A stretch of DNA of 25,466 nucleotides from Methanosarcinaceae archaeon (GCA_030655675.1 JAUSPM010000141.1:1-25466); one strand, 5' to 3'. Counted from the first letter of the stretch, positions 7,982 to 15,554 are shown. Numbers and translations are program-made. The notes: generated by a model not told the origin, from the letters alone.

Positions 7982-9460
7982 TCATACCCATCTCCTTCTC
8001 TTTATGACTCCGGCGATCATTATCCCAATTAATCCAATTACAAACTCAAACCCTGGAATGGCTCTATCATTCTTCTCCTGTTCTGCTTGCATCTGCGCAG
8101 CATTTTCAATGTCATCTGGAGTTATCAAAACTCCGGGTTCATATTCATTCAATGGTAAATTCTCATATACGACCTGATTTGAATCAGATGTATCTTGATA
8201 TTGAATTTTTACATTATGTGGCTGGTTATCAGGAAAAACCACATAAAAATACTGGAACCCATTCTCTGACTGGAACCATGTTTTCACAATATTTGAAAGT
8301 AATAAAACCTGCTCATGCGTCTTGACTTTTTTCACATCTGTTCCATCAACTGTTATATTCACATCGCTAAAATCTCCAGATTTGAACCTGACAAGCCATG
8401 AGATCTTTTTTTCACCATTGGTTGAAACATTGAACTCCAGATTACCATCATGTCCTGTGGATAGCGATCCAATTGAATAATCCCTATTCAACAATATTGG
8501 AACATAACTAACATTGTCCTGCGTTTTACTGACTTCAATGATTCCACCGATATTACCGTATAAAATATCGTCTATCATATCGGAAAATACTACTCCTTCC
8601 ATATCAGGCATTGCGATCAATACAGAATCCTTGTTATTTAGTGCTGTAATTGTATATTGTTTGCTGGAAAATTTTCCGTCACCATAAATGAGAAAAACAA
8701 CTTCGTTCTTCCCATCCGTAGTTCTGACAATCTTTGGGATATTTCCTGCAGTATCAAGATCCTCATTATTCAGGATCTTGTATCTTTCAGGCAACAAAAT
8801 CTCTGTAATTGAATCATTGAAATATTGTACAACAAATAATCCATTTTCATTGTCGTGAACACGCATCATAGCATTGTTCGTCGTAAATTGTGTAAAACCA
8901 TCAACCTGTTCAATATTAGTAATACGCGACCCGAGCGCACGGTATCCATCGGCGGTATTAAGTCCTGTATCCGTAAGTGAAACTGTTTTGAGTAACTTGA
9001 ATAACTGAACATCATTCATATAACATCTTGACAGGGCAAAATCATTACTTGCAACTTTAGTGTAACTATTTTTCCACCAGGTCCAGTTATGGGATCCTGA
9101 TGTCTCAAATGAGGGACTTATCGTTGCACTTATCCATTCCCCATTCTGCACATATTGTTTGTCAGTAACGATCTGCCCATTATATTCAAACGTAAAATTG
9201 TATGTCTTTTTATCTGGTATATCCAGTACATATCTACCGGTAGGATCGGTATAAGTCAGATACAATGCCCCACTATTTTCATCTTCAGCAATTACAGTAA
9301 CACCATAGATTCCATATCCTCCTTCGTTACATATAATTCCACGAATGTGAGAAGAAATGTGTTCATCTGCTAACAATACATTTGGCTCGGGTATAAATGG
9401 TTCTGCCGCCACAATGTTGATCAACAACACTAACAAGACCAGGATCTGCCATGTTTTCAT
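7982..9460 (-). CDS. Secreted surface protein with PGF-CTERM anchor
   Basis: A 492-aa exported protein. Residues 1-19 form a signal peptide (KTWQILVLLVLLINIVAA). Next comes a carboxypeptidase-regulatory-like beta-sandwich (GIYGVTVIAEDENSG, then TDPTGRYVLDIPDKKTYNF), and then a long beta-rich body with several N-x-S/T sites. The C-terminus is a textbook PGF-CTERM signal: IPGFEF, a hydrophobic helix, then KRRRWV. In known archaea archaeosortase A processes this and the protein becomes lipid-anchored on the cell surface. The gene sits in the replication operon, 19 bp after the PriL-like gene and directly before the topoisomerase. A GGTGA site lies seven bases before the ATG. The role is unknown; adhesion, mating recognition or an envelope component are possible. 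Confidence 0.85.
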   Translation of the reverse strand: MKTWQILVLLVLLINIVAAEPFIPEPNVLLADEHISSHIRGIICNEGGYGIYGVTVIAEDENSGALYLTYTDPTGRYVLDIPDKKTYNFTFEYNGQIVTDKQYVQNGEWISATISPSFETSGSHNWTWWKNSYTKVASNDFALSRCYMNDVQLFKLLKTVSLTDTGLNTADGYRALGSRITNIEQVDGFTQFTTNNAMMRVHDNENGLFVVQYFNDSITEILLPERYKILNNEDLDTAGNIPKIVRTTDGKNEVVFLIYGDGKFSSKQYTITALNNKDSVLIAMPDMEGVVFSDMIDDILYGNIGGIIEVSKTQDNVSYVPILLNRDYSIGSLSTGHDGNLEFNVSTNGEKKISWLVRFKSGDFSDVNITVDGTDVKKVKTHEQVLLLSNIVKTWFQSENGFQYFYVVFPDNQPHNVKIQYQDTSDSNQVVYENLPLNEYEPGVLITPDDIENAAQMQAEQEKNDRAIPGFEFVIGLIGIMIAGVIKRRRWV

Positions 9461-9479
9461 ATGATTTTCACCTTAAAAA

Positions 9480-10766
9480 TTATTTGATTTTCAGTTCATC
9501 CTTTCTTTTGTAATATCTATCCGGAAACTGCAATGCACCAACCCAACACCTTTTGCAATTTTCGTATCCGATACAATATTCCCCCATCCCATTCGTCCCA
9601 TAAATGTATTGGGGAGTTCCATCATTGCCCAGCAATGACCTTAGTTGGTTTTCCGATCTGCCATGGTCATAATTGCCTAAATGAAAGATCGTTTTGATAA
9701 TTGAATGACAATCCTCAATACTATAAAACCACAGTAAAACAGAAAATATCGCAACCATTATATTATGTGGGATCGCACAGACCGCCAGAGCCTTCTCAAA
9801 ACACGGAAATTCACTTAGCCTACCAAAATCATCAATTGAATCAAGCACGATCTTATTTTGAGTTCCATAAACAGTATATTTAGTCCATCTACCTGCTTTT
9901 GTCTTTTTTACTCTTCTAACAGCAACGCGGTGATCCAGTGCACTCTCTAAGATACCGGGATTTTGTTTTATTTTTTGGATCTGTTTTGATTCCCATGGTT
10001 TTACAGGATCGTATGCCAGTACATATTTATTTATTTTCATTATTGTAAGCGGGTTGCCGATCTGCTCCGCGTTCCACAACGCATTGGTAATAACCGACAG
10101 GGTCATACTGTTTTGTCGATTGGCGTAAGGTATACGATTATACCTGTCAATGTCAAGTTGTCGCGCGTTTTTGTCAACAAATCGTTGAAACTCCTCACTT
10201 CGACTAATCAGTTCAGGATGTTCATCATTCATAATCTTAGCAAGCCGTTTAAGGTTGAAAATACTCCCTGTAACCCATGATTCTGTTTTATCAATTACAT
10301 AATCGTTTTTCAGTTTTACAGTGAAATCTTCTATGGAAATTGTATATGGCGCCATATTATTGATTGCACATCCAAGTGGAACCAAAATATATCCGTCCTT
10401 TATTTCCATTATCATCTCATTTTTTGAATTGTGGTCTTTCTGGACCTGTATTGCTAGATCATCCCCCATTTCCAAAACATGTTCTTTTGCATAATAAATC
10501 AACGTTTTTCGGCATATAGACATTACTTCCCGGTTCAAATTTGGATGTGAAACTGTAGAATTGATCGCTATGAAAAACGCCATCAAAAACAACGCAGGTC
10601 TTTTTTCGATCAAATGTACAAAGATCACGTAATCCGGGTCGTTTGATTCAATGAATAATTTTACAAATTCATCCAGTCCCTGTCCTTCGATCAGTTCTTT
10701 GGATAAATTATCAGCCACATATTCAGCAATCGATTCGTCGTGAAACCTTTCTGAGAAAATTAACAT
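9480..10766 (-). CDS. priL-like: PriL-like primase large subunit (divergent)
   Basis: A 428-aa protein placed 14 bp after the primase small-subunit gene, where PriL would be expected. The C-terminal about 110 residues resemble the PriL iron-sulfur domain: FPCFEKAL (C322), a helical hydrophobic block NIMVAIFSVLLWFYS, an NYDHGRSENQLRSLL helix (cf. Y...QI), then YC....C..C (C398, C404, C407), giving four candidate [4Fe-4S] ligands. The Cys spacing is tighter at the end than in cellular PriL. The helical N-terminal about 300 residues show no motif I know. The expected role is to bind PriS and set primer start and length. The assignment rests on domain pattern and gene order. The ribosome binding site is weak. 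Confidence 0.6.
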   Translation of the reverse strand: MLIFSERFHDESIAEYVADNLSKELIEGQGLDEFVKLFIESNDPDYVIFVHLIEKRPALFLMAFFIAINSTVSHPNLNREVMSICRKTLIYYAKEHVLEMGDDLAIQVQKDHNSKNEMIMEIKDGYILVPLGCAINNMAPYTISIEDFTVKLKNDYVIDKTESWVTGSIFNLKRLAKIMNDEHPELISRSEEFQRFVDKNARQLDIDRYNRIPYANRQNSMTLSVITNALWNAEQIGNPLTIMKINKYVLAYDPVKPWESKQIQKIKQNPGILESALDHRVAVRRVKKTKAGRWTKYTVYGTQNKIVLDSIDDFGRLSEFPCFEKALAVCAIPHNIMVAIFSVLLWFYSIEDCHSIIKTIFHLGNYDHGRSENQLRSLLGNDGTPQYIYGTNGMGEYCIGYENCKRCWVGALQFPDRYYKRKDELKIK

Positions 10767-10780
10767 CGCTTGTTCTCGAT

Positions 10781-11572
10781 TTATAGTACCACCACCCCCA
10801 CACGTTCCATAGATATCTCTTCACCCAATTCCAATCTGGTTTTTACCCTACCAACATTTCCATGAAGACTTCCAGGCACTCTGAAAACACGATTTTGCCC
10901 ATAAGTGATCACCTTATCGATTGGCATACCATTCAATGAAAGATATGATGCAATAAATTCCCGAACATCTTTGTTCAAATCCATCATATCCGGATCATTG
11001 CATTCCAAATGTGCCCCCTGCCCACTAAACCATAATGATATTGTCTCCGGGTCGGCACCGATCTTAACAAGGATATCATGTATCTGATAGATCTTATCTA
11101 CTGCAATTTTGATGCAATTGAAACAATAATCGTATCCGCGTGGCGGGATATTATGAACATATTCAAGCCTGGTATTATATTCCGCACTTCCAATCTCATA
11201 ATCCTCAAATTTAGGATGTAACTCACAAAGTCCGGTTTTAGCCACATCCTTTGCATCAATGTCAACTGTAAAAAGAGCCCCGGTACCATAATACGCAGCT
11301 TTTGCAATGTTATCAAGTAAAAAATCGCGTAGATCTTCAAATGTATTGAATTGTATACCTTTCCCATCAATCCCCCGTACAAATATTCCTTCGTAAGAGA
11401 CACATGCCCATTCTGATATGTTACCGATATCTTTTACATAATCAGGCGCCTGTTCAGCGAATATTCGTTCGAACCTGTTAGTGTAAAAATCTATTATCTC
11501 CTCTTTTGCAGACGGTTGCCAGGCTATACGTTGTCTTGCCGGGGTAATGGAATTTTTAATAGACAAATCCAC
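10781..11572 (-). CDS. priS-like: Archaeal DNA primase small subunit (PriS-like)
   Basis: A compact archaeo-eukaryotic primase catalytic subunit that makes primers for DNA replication. The visible family motifs are: FTVDIDAKD with metal-binding D104 and D106; a zinc-binding set C116, H119, C150, C153 (LCELHP ... YDYCFNCI); FSGQGAHLE (S183-H188), matching SGrRGvH; D219 in PIDKVIT as the likely third carboxylate; and RVFRVPGSLHG (228-238), the nucleotide-binding RlPGSLHg motif. At 263 aa it is much shorter than cellular PriS (about 330-400 aa) and looks reduced to the catalytic core. It starts at GTG with GGAG three bases upstream. It is the first gene of the six-gene operon and has a long leader. 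Confidence 0.92.
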   Translation of the reverse strand: MDLSIKNSITPARQRIAWQPSAKEEIIDFYTNRFERIFAEQAPDYVKDIGNISEWACVSYEGIFVRGIDGKGIQFNTFEDLRDFLLDNIAKAAYYGTGALFTVDIDAKDVAKTGLCELHPKFEDYEIGSAEYNTRLEYVHNIPPRGYDYCFNCIKIAVDKIYQIHDILVKIGADPETISLWFSGQGAHLECNDPDMMDLNKDVREFIASYLSLNGMPIDKVITYGQNRVFRVPGSLHGNVGRVKTRLELGEEISMERVGVVVL

Positions 11573-11605
11573 CGTCTCCTATTGGATATTAAATTTACAT
11601 TTTTT

Positions 11606-11621
11606 GGAACACTCATGTTCC
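11606..11621. repeat. Inverted repeat in the primase leader
   Basis: GGAACA-CTCA-TGTTCC is a perfect six-base stem with a four-base loop, about 35 bp before the primase GTG. It could be an operator, or an RNA hairpin in the leader. Confidence 0.4.
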
Positions 11622-11630
11622 TGAGGTTGT

Positions 11631-11649
11631 GAATAGTCATTGACTGTTC
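11631..11649. promoter_or_regulatory. Near-perfect 19-bp palindrome, possible operator
   Basis: GAAtAGTCA-t-TGACTgTTC matches at eight of nine pairs and is centred on 11640. It lies just downstream (on the - strand) of a second TATA-like sequence, ACTATATAGT at 11654-11663. That is where a repressor would block a proximal primase promoter. Confidence 0.4.
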
Positions 11650-11726
11650 AATTACTATATAGTTTTTTTCTTTGTCTGTATATCTGTTTTAAAATGACTG
11701 TGCAAATGAAATGGTTCGATCTGAAA

Positions 11727-11776
11727 CCAAAAACAATACAACCGCCCGCAGGCGGCGTGTCCCATATATACTGAAT
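11727..11776 (-). promoter_or_regulatory. Leftward promoter module with GC palindrome (primase operon)
   Basis: Read on the - strand: ATTCAG, a TATA box TATATATG (about 11763-11770), seven bases, the palindrome CCGCC-TGCG-GGCGG (11742-11755), then TTGTATTGTTTTT. The expected start, about 25 nt from the TATA box, falls at the far end of the palindrome, the classic place for a repressor site. A matching module faces the other way at 11843-11900. Confidence 0.55.
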
Positions 11777-11842
11777 TGAATTATCTAAATCTTTAGTAAA
11801 AAGTGTATTAAAATTTGTGGAATGCGCTGGTAGCGATTGAAA

Positions 11843-11900
11843 ATTCGATATATATGCAGGGCAGCGCCGCGCATGCGCGGGTTGTAGTATCGTTTTTATC
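11843..11900 (+). promoter_or_regulatory. Rightward promoter module with GC palindrome (secretion side)
   Basis: ATTCG, then TATA box ATATATAT (11848-11855), ten bases, the perfect 14-bp palindrome CCGCGCATGCGCGG (11867-11880), then GTTGTAGTATCGTTTTT. It mirrors the 11727-11776 module in the order and sequence of its parts. The start is expected near 11877-11880, leaving about 20 nt before the ATG at 11901. Confidence 0.55.
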
Positions 11901-12011
11901 ATGAACTCATTAAACACCCTGCTCCACGACGTTGCAGCAGCTATACAAATGCCATCTGTGATATGGAATCAAAATCTATTTATGCAAGCGAGCGCTTTTT
12001 TGATTACTTGA
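11901..12011 (+). CDS. 36-aa ORF next to the IS left end
   Basis: ATG at 11901, TGA at 12009-12011. The peptide begins MNSLNTLLHDVAAAIQMPSV and ends ASAFLIT. It has an amphipathic N-terminal helix and a weakly hydrophobic end, so it could be a tiny membrane-associated protein. It lies about 20 nt downstream of the predicted start of the rightward promoter module, without a clear Shine-Dalgarno site. If the adjacent IS began right after TTAC (12004-12007), the uninterrupted sequence would read ATT ACA TGA, with the same last residue and the stop overlapping the tadC-like ATG (ATGA). This supports a real gene once coupled to the secretion platform gene. It may also be only a fragment. Family unknown. 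Confidence 0.4.
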   Translation: MNSLNTLLHDVAAAIQMPSVIWNQNLFMQASAFLIT

Positions 12012-12076
12012 CATAGGTATTCCATACACACGAAGGTACTTCAGGTCTACTGCGTAGGGTCAAGGGATAGAGAGAA

Positions 12077-12097
12077 CCTCACATCTTTAGCGTGAGG
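12077..12097 (+). repeat. IS left-end hairpin
   Basis: CCTCAC-ATCTTTAGC-GTGAGG has a perfect six-base stem. Stem and half the loop (TTTAGC) are the same as in the right-end hairpin at 13543-13563. It is probably a TnpA recognition hairpin. Confidence 0.6.
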
Positions 12098-12159
12098 ATG
12101 AATCTTACCCCTTGCAATGGTAGCACCATATACTAAAAAGAATATATAAGAACCCGTAT

Positions 12160-12289
12160 ATGCAAATCCAGAACAGTTCAAAGAAGTACCATTCGGATGG
12201 TAGGATGATATATAGTTGTCAGTATCATGTGATCTTCTGTCACTCTTGAAGTCGTTAAGAAATACATTGAGGAGCAAAAAGGCGTATGA
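12160..12289 (+). pseudogene. tnpA: tnpA relic (Y1/HUH transposase), middle deleted
   Basis: Two ends of an IS200-type transposase survive in different frames. From the ATG at 12160 a 29-codon frame reads MQIQNSSKKYHSDGRMIYSC then QYHVIFCHS and stops at 12247-12249; QYHVIF matches the family's first strand. One frame over, from about 12245, LEVVKKYIEEQKGV runs to a TGA at 12287-12289 and matches the family's C-terminal helix. The usual protein is about 130-150 aa, so roughly 90 central codons are gone, including the HUH pair and the catalytic Tyr. The stop still overlaps the tnpB ATG (ATGA), as in intact elements. A TATA-like AATATATAAG lies just upstream. Confidence 0.7.
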
Positions 12290-13561
12290 GCGATAAAAGC
12301 GAAGCTATCAAAGCCACTCTTGCAGCAACAAGAGCAAAGAGAAAAACACAAATGTGTAGAGTTTATGAGGTCAAGATAGATGTGTCCCATCTTAACAATG
12401 CAACAAAGGAACATCTTAATCGGTTATTCGTTGAGGCTAAGTGGTTTTATAATTATATTTTATCTCAGCATAAGATTTTCGGAATGAGTGATAAGGTTCA
12501 TGAAGTTCCAGTTAAGGTCAAAGATGTTTTTGAAATTCGTGAACTGCGTTGCCTTTCAGCACAAATGAAGCAAGGACTGATCAGCAGAACTCAGGATAAT
12601 ATCAGAGGATTAGCGGAAAAGAAAAAAAACGGATATAAGATCGGAAAACTGAAATACAAAAGCGAATACCAGTCCATCCCTTTGAAGCAATACGGTAGAA
12701 CGTATGAGATTTTAAATGAGAAGTATATCAGGATAGAAAAGATCAAACAGAAATTAAAGGTAATTGGATTAAAGCAAATACCAGAAGGAGCAGACATTGC
12801 AAATGGTACTCTAATTCACAGAAACGGTGATTATTATCTTTATCATAACAACTTATCAGAAAAAGACAGAACAAATACCTGCAATTGAATCCGTGGGAAT
12901 AGATTTCGGGCTTGCCAAACAACTAACACTTTCAGGAACAGGAATAGCAATTCAATACTCTATTCCTGTCAGTCCGAAACTCAGGAGAATTGCACGAAAA
13001 CTCAGCAAGCAGAAACGATTTAGCAAGAACTGGAATAAGACAAGGATCAAACTCAATAAAGAATATGATAAAGCAACCAATATCAAAGAGGATATTAAGA
13101 ATAAACTCGTTAGCTTCTTGAAAGATAAATACGGAACAGTATGCTTTCAGGATGAAAGTCTAAAAGCATGGCAGAGGATTTGGGGTAAGAAAATCCTGGC
13201 AACTTCAATCGGTGGGATAATAAGCACACTTAAACTAAAGGTGCATACTCCGATTGAAGTTGGAAAGATGTACCCTTCAACTAAAACATGCTCAAAATGT
13301 GGAAACATTCAGGACGTAGCTCTGGATGAACGTGTGTATGTTTGTAAAAATAAGAACTGTGGAAACATTCTTGACAGGGATTATAATGCAAGTATAAACA
13401 TTGAAAATGAAGGATTGAAACAAGTAGGTATGGTGCGTACCGAATTTAAGCCTGTGGAGATTGAAGCCAATACTTTGATATTCCTGAGATACTTTAACAG
13501 TATCCCATACGTCAAAGCAAGTTCGGTCAATGAATCAGGAAGCCTCACAGATTTAGCGTGA
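12286..13561 (+). pseudogene. tnpB: tnpB (RNA-guided nuclease family), split by one frameshift
   Basis: The first frame (12286-12888) encodes the N-terminal half and ends in TGA at 12886-12888. The second frame (open from 12827 to 13561) encodes the RuvC half. The shift maps near 12840-12846: the first frame gives GDYYLYHNN, while the other gives ITTYQKK, which fits the usual YYxxITTY of archaeal TnpB, so one base has probably been gained. The joined protein would be about 424 aa, normal for TnpB. The RuvC residues are all encoded: Asp in VGIDFGLAK, Glu in CFQDESLKAW and Asp in LDRDYNASINI. The zinc finger CSKCG...CKNKNCG is also intact. The lesion therefore looks recent. The stop lies inside the right-end hairpin. 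Confidence 0.85.
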
Positions 13562-13563
13562 GG
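13543..13563 (+). repeat. IS right-end hairpin
   Basis: CCTCAC-AGATTTAGC-GTGAGG overlaps the last codons and stop of tnpB and is followed by TAGTTCAC, typical of the right ends of this IS group. In related systems this region is the scaffold of the TnpB guide RNA. Its GAGGT also sits seven bases before the next gene's ATG. Confidence 0.65.
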
Positions 13564-13571
13564 TAGTTCAC

Positions 13572-15488
13572 ATGAAAACATATCGTCAAGATTCGGTCTC
13601 TATAGTAATGGAGAGACGGGTCAAAGCATTAGAGAATCTCAGCGATTCAAAATATTACGATCTTTTAATACGGGTAGACTTGTTTCTCTCCAGAATCACA
13701 AACCGTTTATTCATTACCCGAAAACTGCGAACGTATGATCAACGCAAACGAGGAGAATATGGAGCATACAACTGGTATCTTTCCCTATGGGGTCTGGAAA
13801 AACCACTGAAGCCTTCTTACATCCTCTCGAAAACGATTGTGATATTCATCTTATCCTTTATACTGGCACTAGGTTTATCGTTCATCTCACTCGGCTTGTT
13901 CATATTGGTTCTTGTTATTGGTACACTCGTATCCAGATCATATCTTCAGCGACCCCGTAATGTTGTAATGGCAATACGTAATACCGTACTCATGTACTAT
14001 CCACAGTGTGCGATCGTGTTTGCTGCAAGGAATACTAGAGAAATGCTGAACATTTTAGAAGATATTGATGTAATCGGTTATGAGGTCATGAACTTAAAAT
14101 CAAAGTTCATGCGCCGGGAATTAGGAGCAGCAGCAACGCTTGAAGAAACTGTTATGGAATATCTTGACCGGCACCCACTCCAATCAATGAGCCTGCTAAA
14201 AGACATGATGATGACATTTGATATTATCAATCCTGAACTTAGAAAACAACGTAAACTTGATATTATGCGTTTGTTCCCATTCGAATTAACCGAATTCTTC
14301 GATCGTGTTACAGAGGATTATAAAAACATCCAATCCTTCTCATTGATGTTTAGTGAAATGATAGTCTTCTCCGCATTCATGGTCCTCGCTATTTTTGGGT
14401 TAATTGCAACGCCAATTGCTTTGATAATCCCTGCCATGATGGTCATTGTCTCAGATACTTTGTTTAAATCGATGTTGTTAAACAGCATATCGATGAGGAT
14501 GTTTTACAGTTACCAGCAATCGGAAATGGAAAGTATTGAAAAGAAAAACAGCCTCAAAACAGGTTTATTGCTTGGATTCCTTGTTTCACTTATCTTTGGT
14601 TTTTTTACTCACTCATTCACATACCTGATCGTCTGTGTCGTTGTAGGCACGCCTTCCCTTGGATATATGTTCAGTTCAATTTTAGGAGTGGTCAGTGTAG
14701 AACAATACACTACACCCATGTATCTTCACACCTTAATACGTGAATATATCTCAATGGTTTCTGCAATAAAAAAAGAAACGAATAACAGTTCAATGATTCG
14801 TGCATTTGTACAGGGTATTGAACATGGGTATTATGGTAATCTTCGTGATATAATCCTGCCATTATTGCAAAAAGTAAAAATGGGAGCAACGATTGATGAA
14901 TCTTTGGACGAGATATATAAAAAAGCATTCGCAGAGTCCCAGATAATCAAACCATACTTGTTTTTCATGAACAAGATCATAGATGTATCAACAGTAAAAG
15001 GGGATAAAACAGAAACAAAACCCGCAGAACTATTTGATGTGATATTCAACATCTCATCTCAAATCTTACGTCCACTCGCACTGCGTTTCGAATCGATAAT
15101 AATTACCGGGGTTGATAAAGCCACATTCACAGGAGTTATCAACGGAATCACAACCGGTATATTCGTAATTCTCGGTAAAGTATTCCAGAATATTTTAATG
15201 AAAGGATTTTCAAACATGGGCTCTCTGATAGACGTGAGTGGAGCAAGTACCGGTGGAATGAGTTCCTGGATCTATGACTTTATGACAGGTATGATAGGAC
15301 ACCTAACCGGTGCAGATCTGATCGCCGCATCCCTTGTATCGCTGAGTGGTACATATCTGGGAGTGTATGCATTTCAGTCGAATCGTACCCGGGCATATAT
15401 CGCCAGTGTCGTCTCCGCAGTTGTGACTGCATACTTCGGATTCATATTACTGGAAAAGATGATAGGTATGATGCTAAACCTTATGTGA
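13572..15488 (+). CDS. tadC-like: TadC/FlaJ-type secretion platform membrane protein
   Basis: A 638-aa polytopic protein of the archaeal TadC/FlaJ type, which forms the membrane platform that a TadA/FlaI ATPase works on. Hydrophobic segments occur at about 87-120 (a helical pair), 255-310, 335-375, and again from about 540 to the C-terminus. Between them lie cytoplasmic helical domains of the T2SF kind, for example LEETVMEYLDRHPLQSMSLL and a second copy with GATIDESLDEIYKKAF. The start at 13572 is the first base after the IS right end; the IS supplies GTGAGGT seven bases upstream. Met13 (13608) is an alternative start without a ribosome binding site. The partner ATPase is probably the one at 22995. 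Confidence 0.85.
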   Translation: MKTYRQDSVSIVMERRVKALENLSDSKYYDLLIRVDLFLSRITNRLFITRKLRTYDQRKRGEYGAYNWYLSLWGLEKPLKPSYILSKTIVIFILSFILALGLSFISLGLFILVLVIGTLVSRSYLQRPRNVVMAIRNTVLMYYPQCAIVFAARNTREMLNILEDIDVIGYEVMNLKSKFMRRELGAAATLEETVMEYLDRHPLQSMSLLKDMMMTFDIINPELRKQRKLDIMRLFPFELTEFFDRVTEDYKNIQSFSLMFSEMIVFSAFMVLAIFGLIATPIALIIPAMMVIVSDTLFKSMLLNSISMRMFYSYQQSEMESIEKKNSLKTGLLLGFLVSLIFGFFTHSFTYLIVCVVVGTPSLGYMFSSILGVVSVEQYTTPMYLHTLIREYISMVSAIKKETNNSSMIRAFVQGIEHGYYGNLRDIILPLLQKVKMGATIDESLDEIYKKAFAESQIIKPYLFFMNKIIDVSTVKGDKTETKPAELFDVIFNISSQILRPLALRFESIIITGVDKATFTGVINGITTGIFVILGKVFQNILMKGFSNMGSLIDVSGASTGGMSSWIYDFMTGMIGHLTGADLIAASLVSLSGTYLGVYAFQSNRTRAYIASVVSAVVTAYFGFILLEKMIGMMLNLM

Positions 15489-15554
15489 ATTAAGCAGAAA
15501 ATCCCCTCTAAAGAAGATATGCATATATTGATGATTTTGAAGGAATGATACAAA

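Larger units (their letters stand above)
11573..11834. other. Primase leader and AT-rich centre of the divergent control region
   Basis: I accept no protein gene here. It contains the about 170-nt primase leader with two dyads, the leftward promoter module (11727-11776), and an AT-rich centre with the small palindrome CTAAA-TC-TTTAG (11785-11796). Beside a primase operon and between divergent promoters, it is the most likely place in the window for a replication origin. I see no clear ORB-type initiator repeat, so the origin idea is inference only. Confidence 0.35.
12008..13571 (+). mobile_element. Decayed IS200/IS605-type insertion sequence
   Basis: The element holds a tnpA relic, a tnpB joined to it by ATGA, and hairpins near both ends (12077-12097 and 13543-13563), as in IS200/IS605 elements that move as single strands without inverted repeats or target duplication. 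The right end is TTCAC at 13567-13571, following the hairpin and GTAG as in related elements. The left end is inferred as just after TTAC (12004-12007), a known target of IS608-type elements, because excision there restores a gene junction. The left hairpin is then about 70 nt from the end, farther than usual, so the left border is less certain. With tnpA gutted it cannot move by itself. Confidence 0.7.

Noticed and set aside
11648..11917. 89-codon - strand ORF across the control region
   Set aside because: It runs through the promoter palindromes and the AT-rich centre, has no ribosome binding site, and its peptide shows no coherent domain. It is an accidental frame.
11986..12001. Terminator-like AAGCG-AG-CGCTT followed by T residues
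   Set aside because: The loop is only two bases, it lies inside the 36-codon ORF, and stem-T terminators are not the archaeal norm. It may be chance.
11962..12026. 8-bp inverted repeat TATGGAAT / ATTCCATA
   Set aside because: It is short, AT-rich, and would straddle the inferred IS border. No supporting context.
12047..12057. CTAC-TGC-GTAG as the true IS left-end hairpin
   Set aside because: A four-base stem is weak. The 12077-12097 hairpin matches the right end in stem and loop and is preferred.
12178..12414. 78-codon - strand ORF over the IS
   Set aside because: It is antisense to the tnpA relic and the tnpB start, and shows no recognisable domain.
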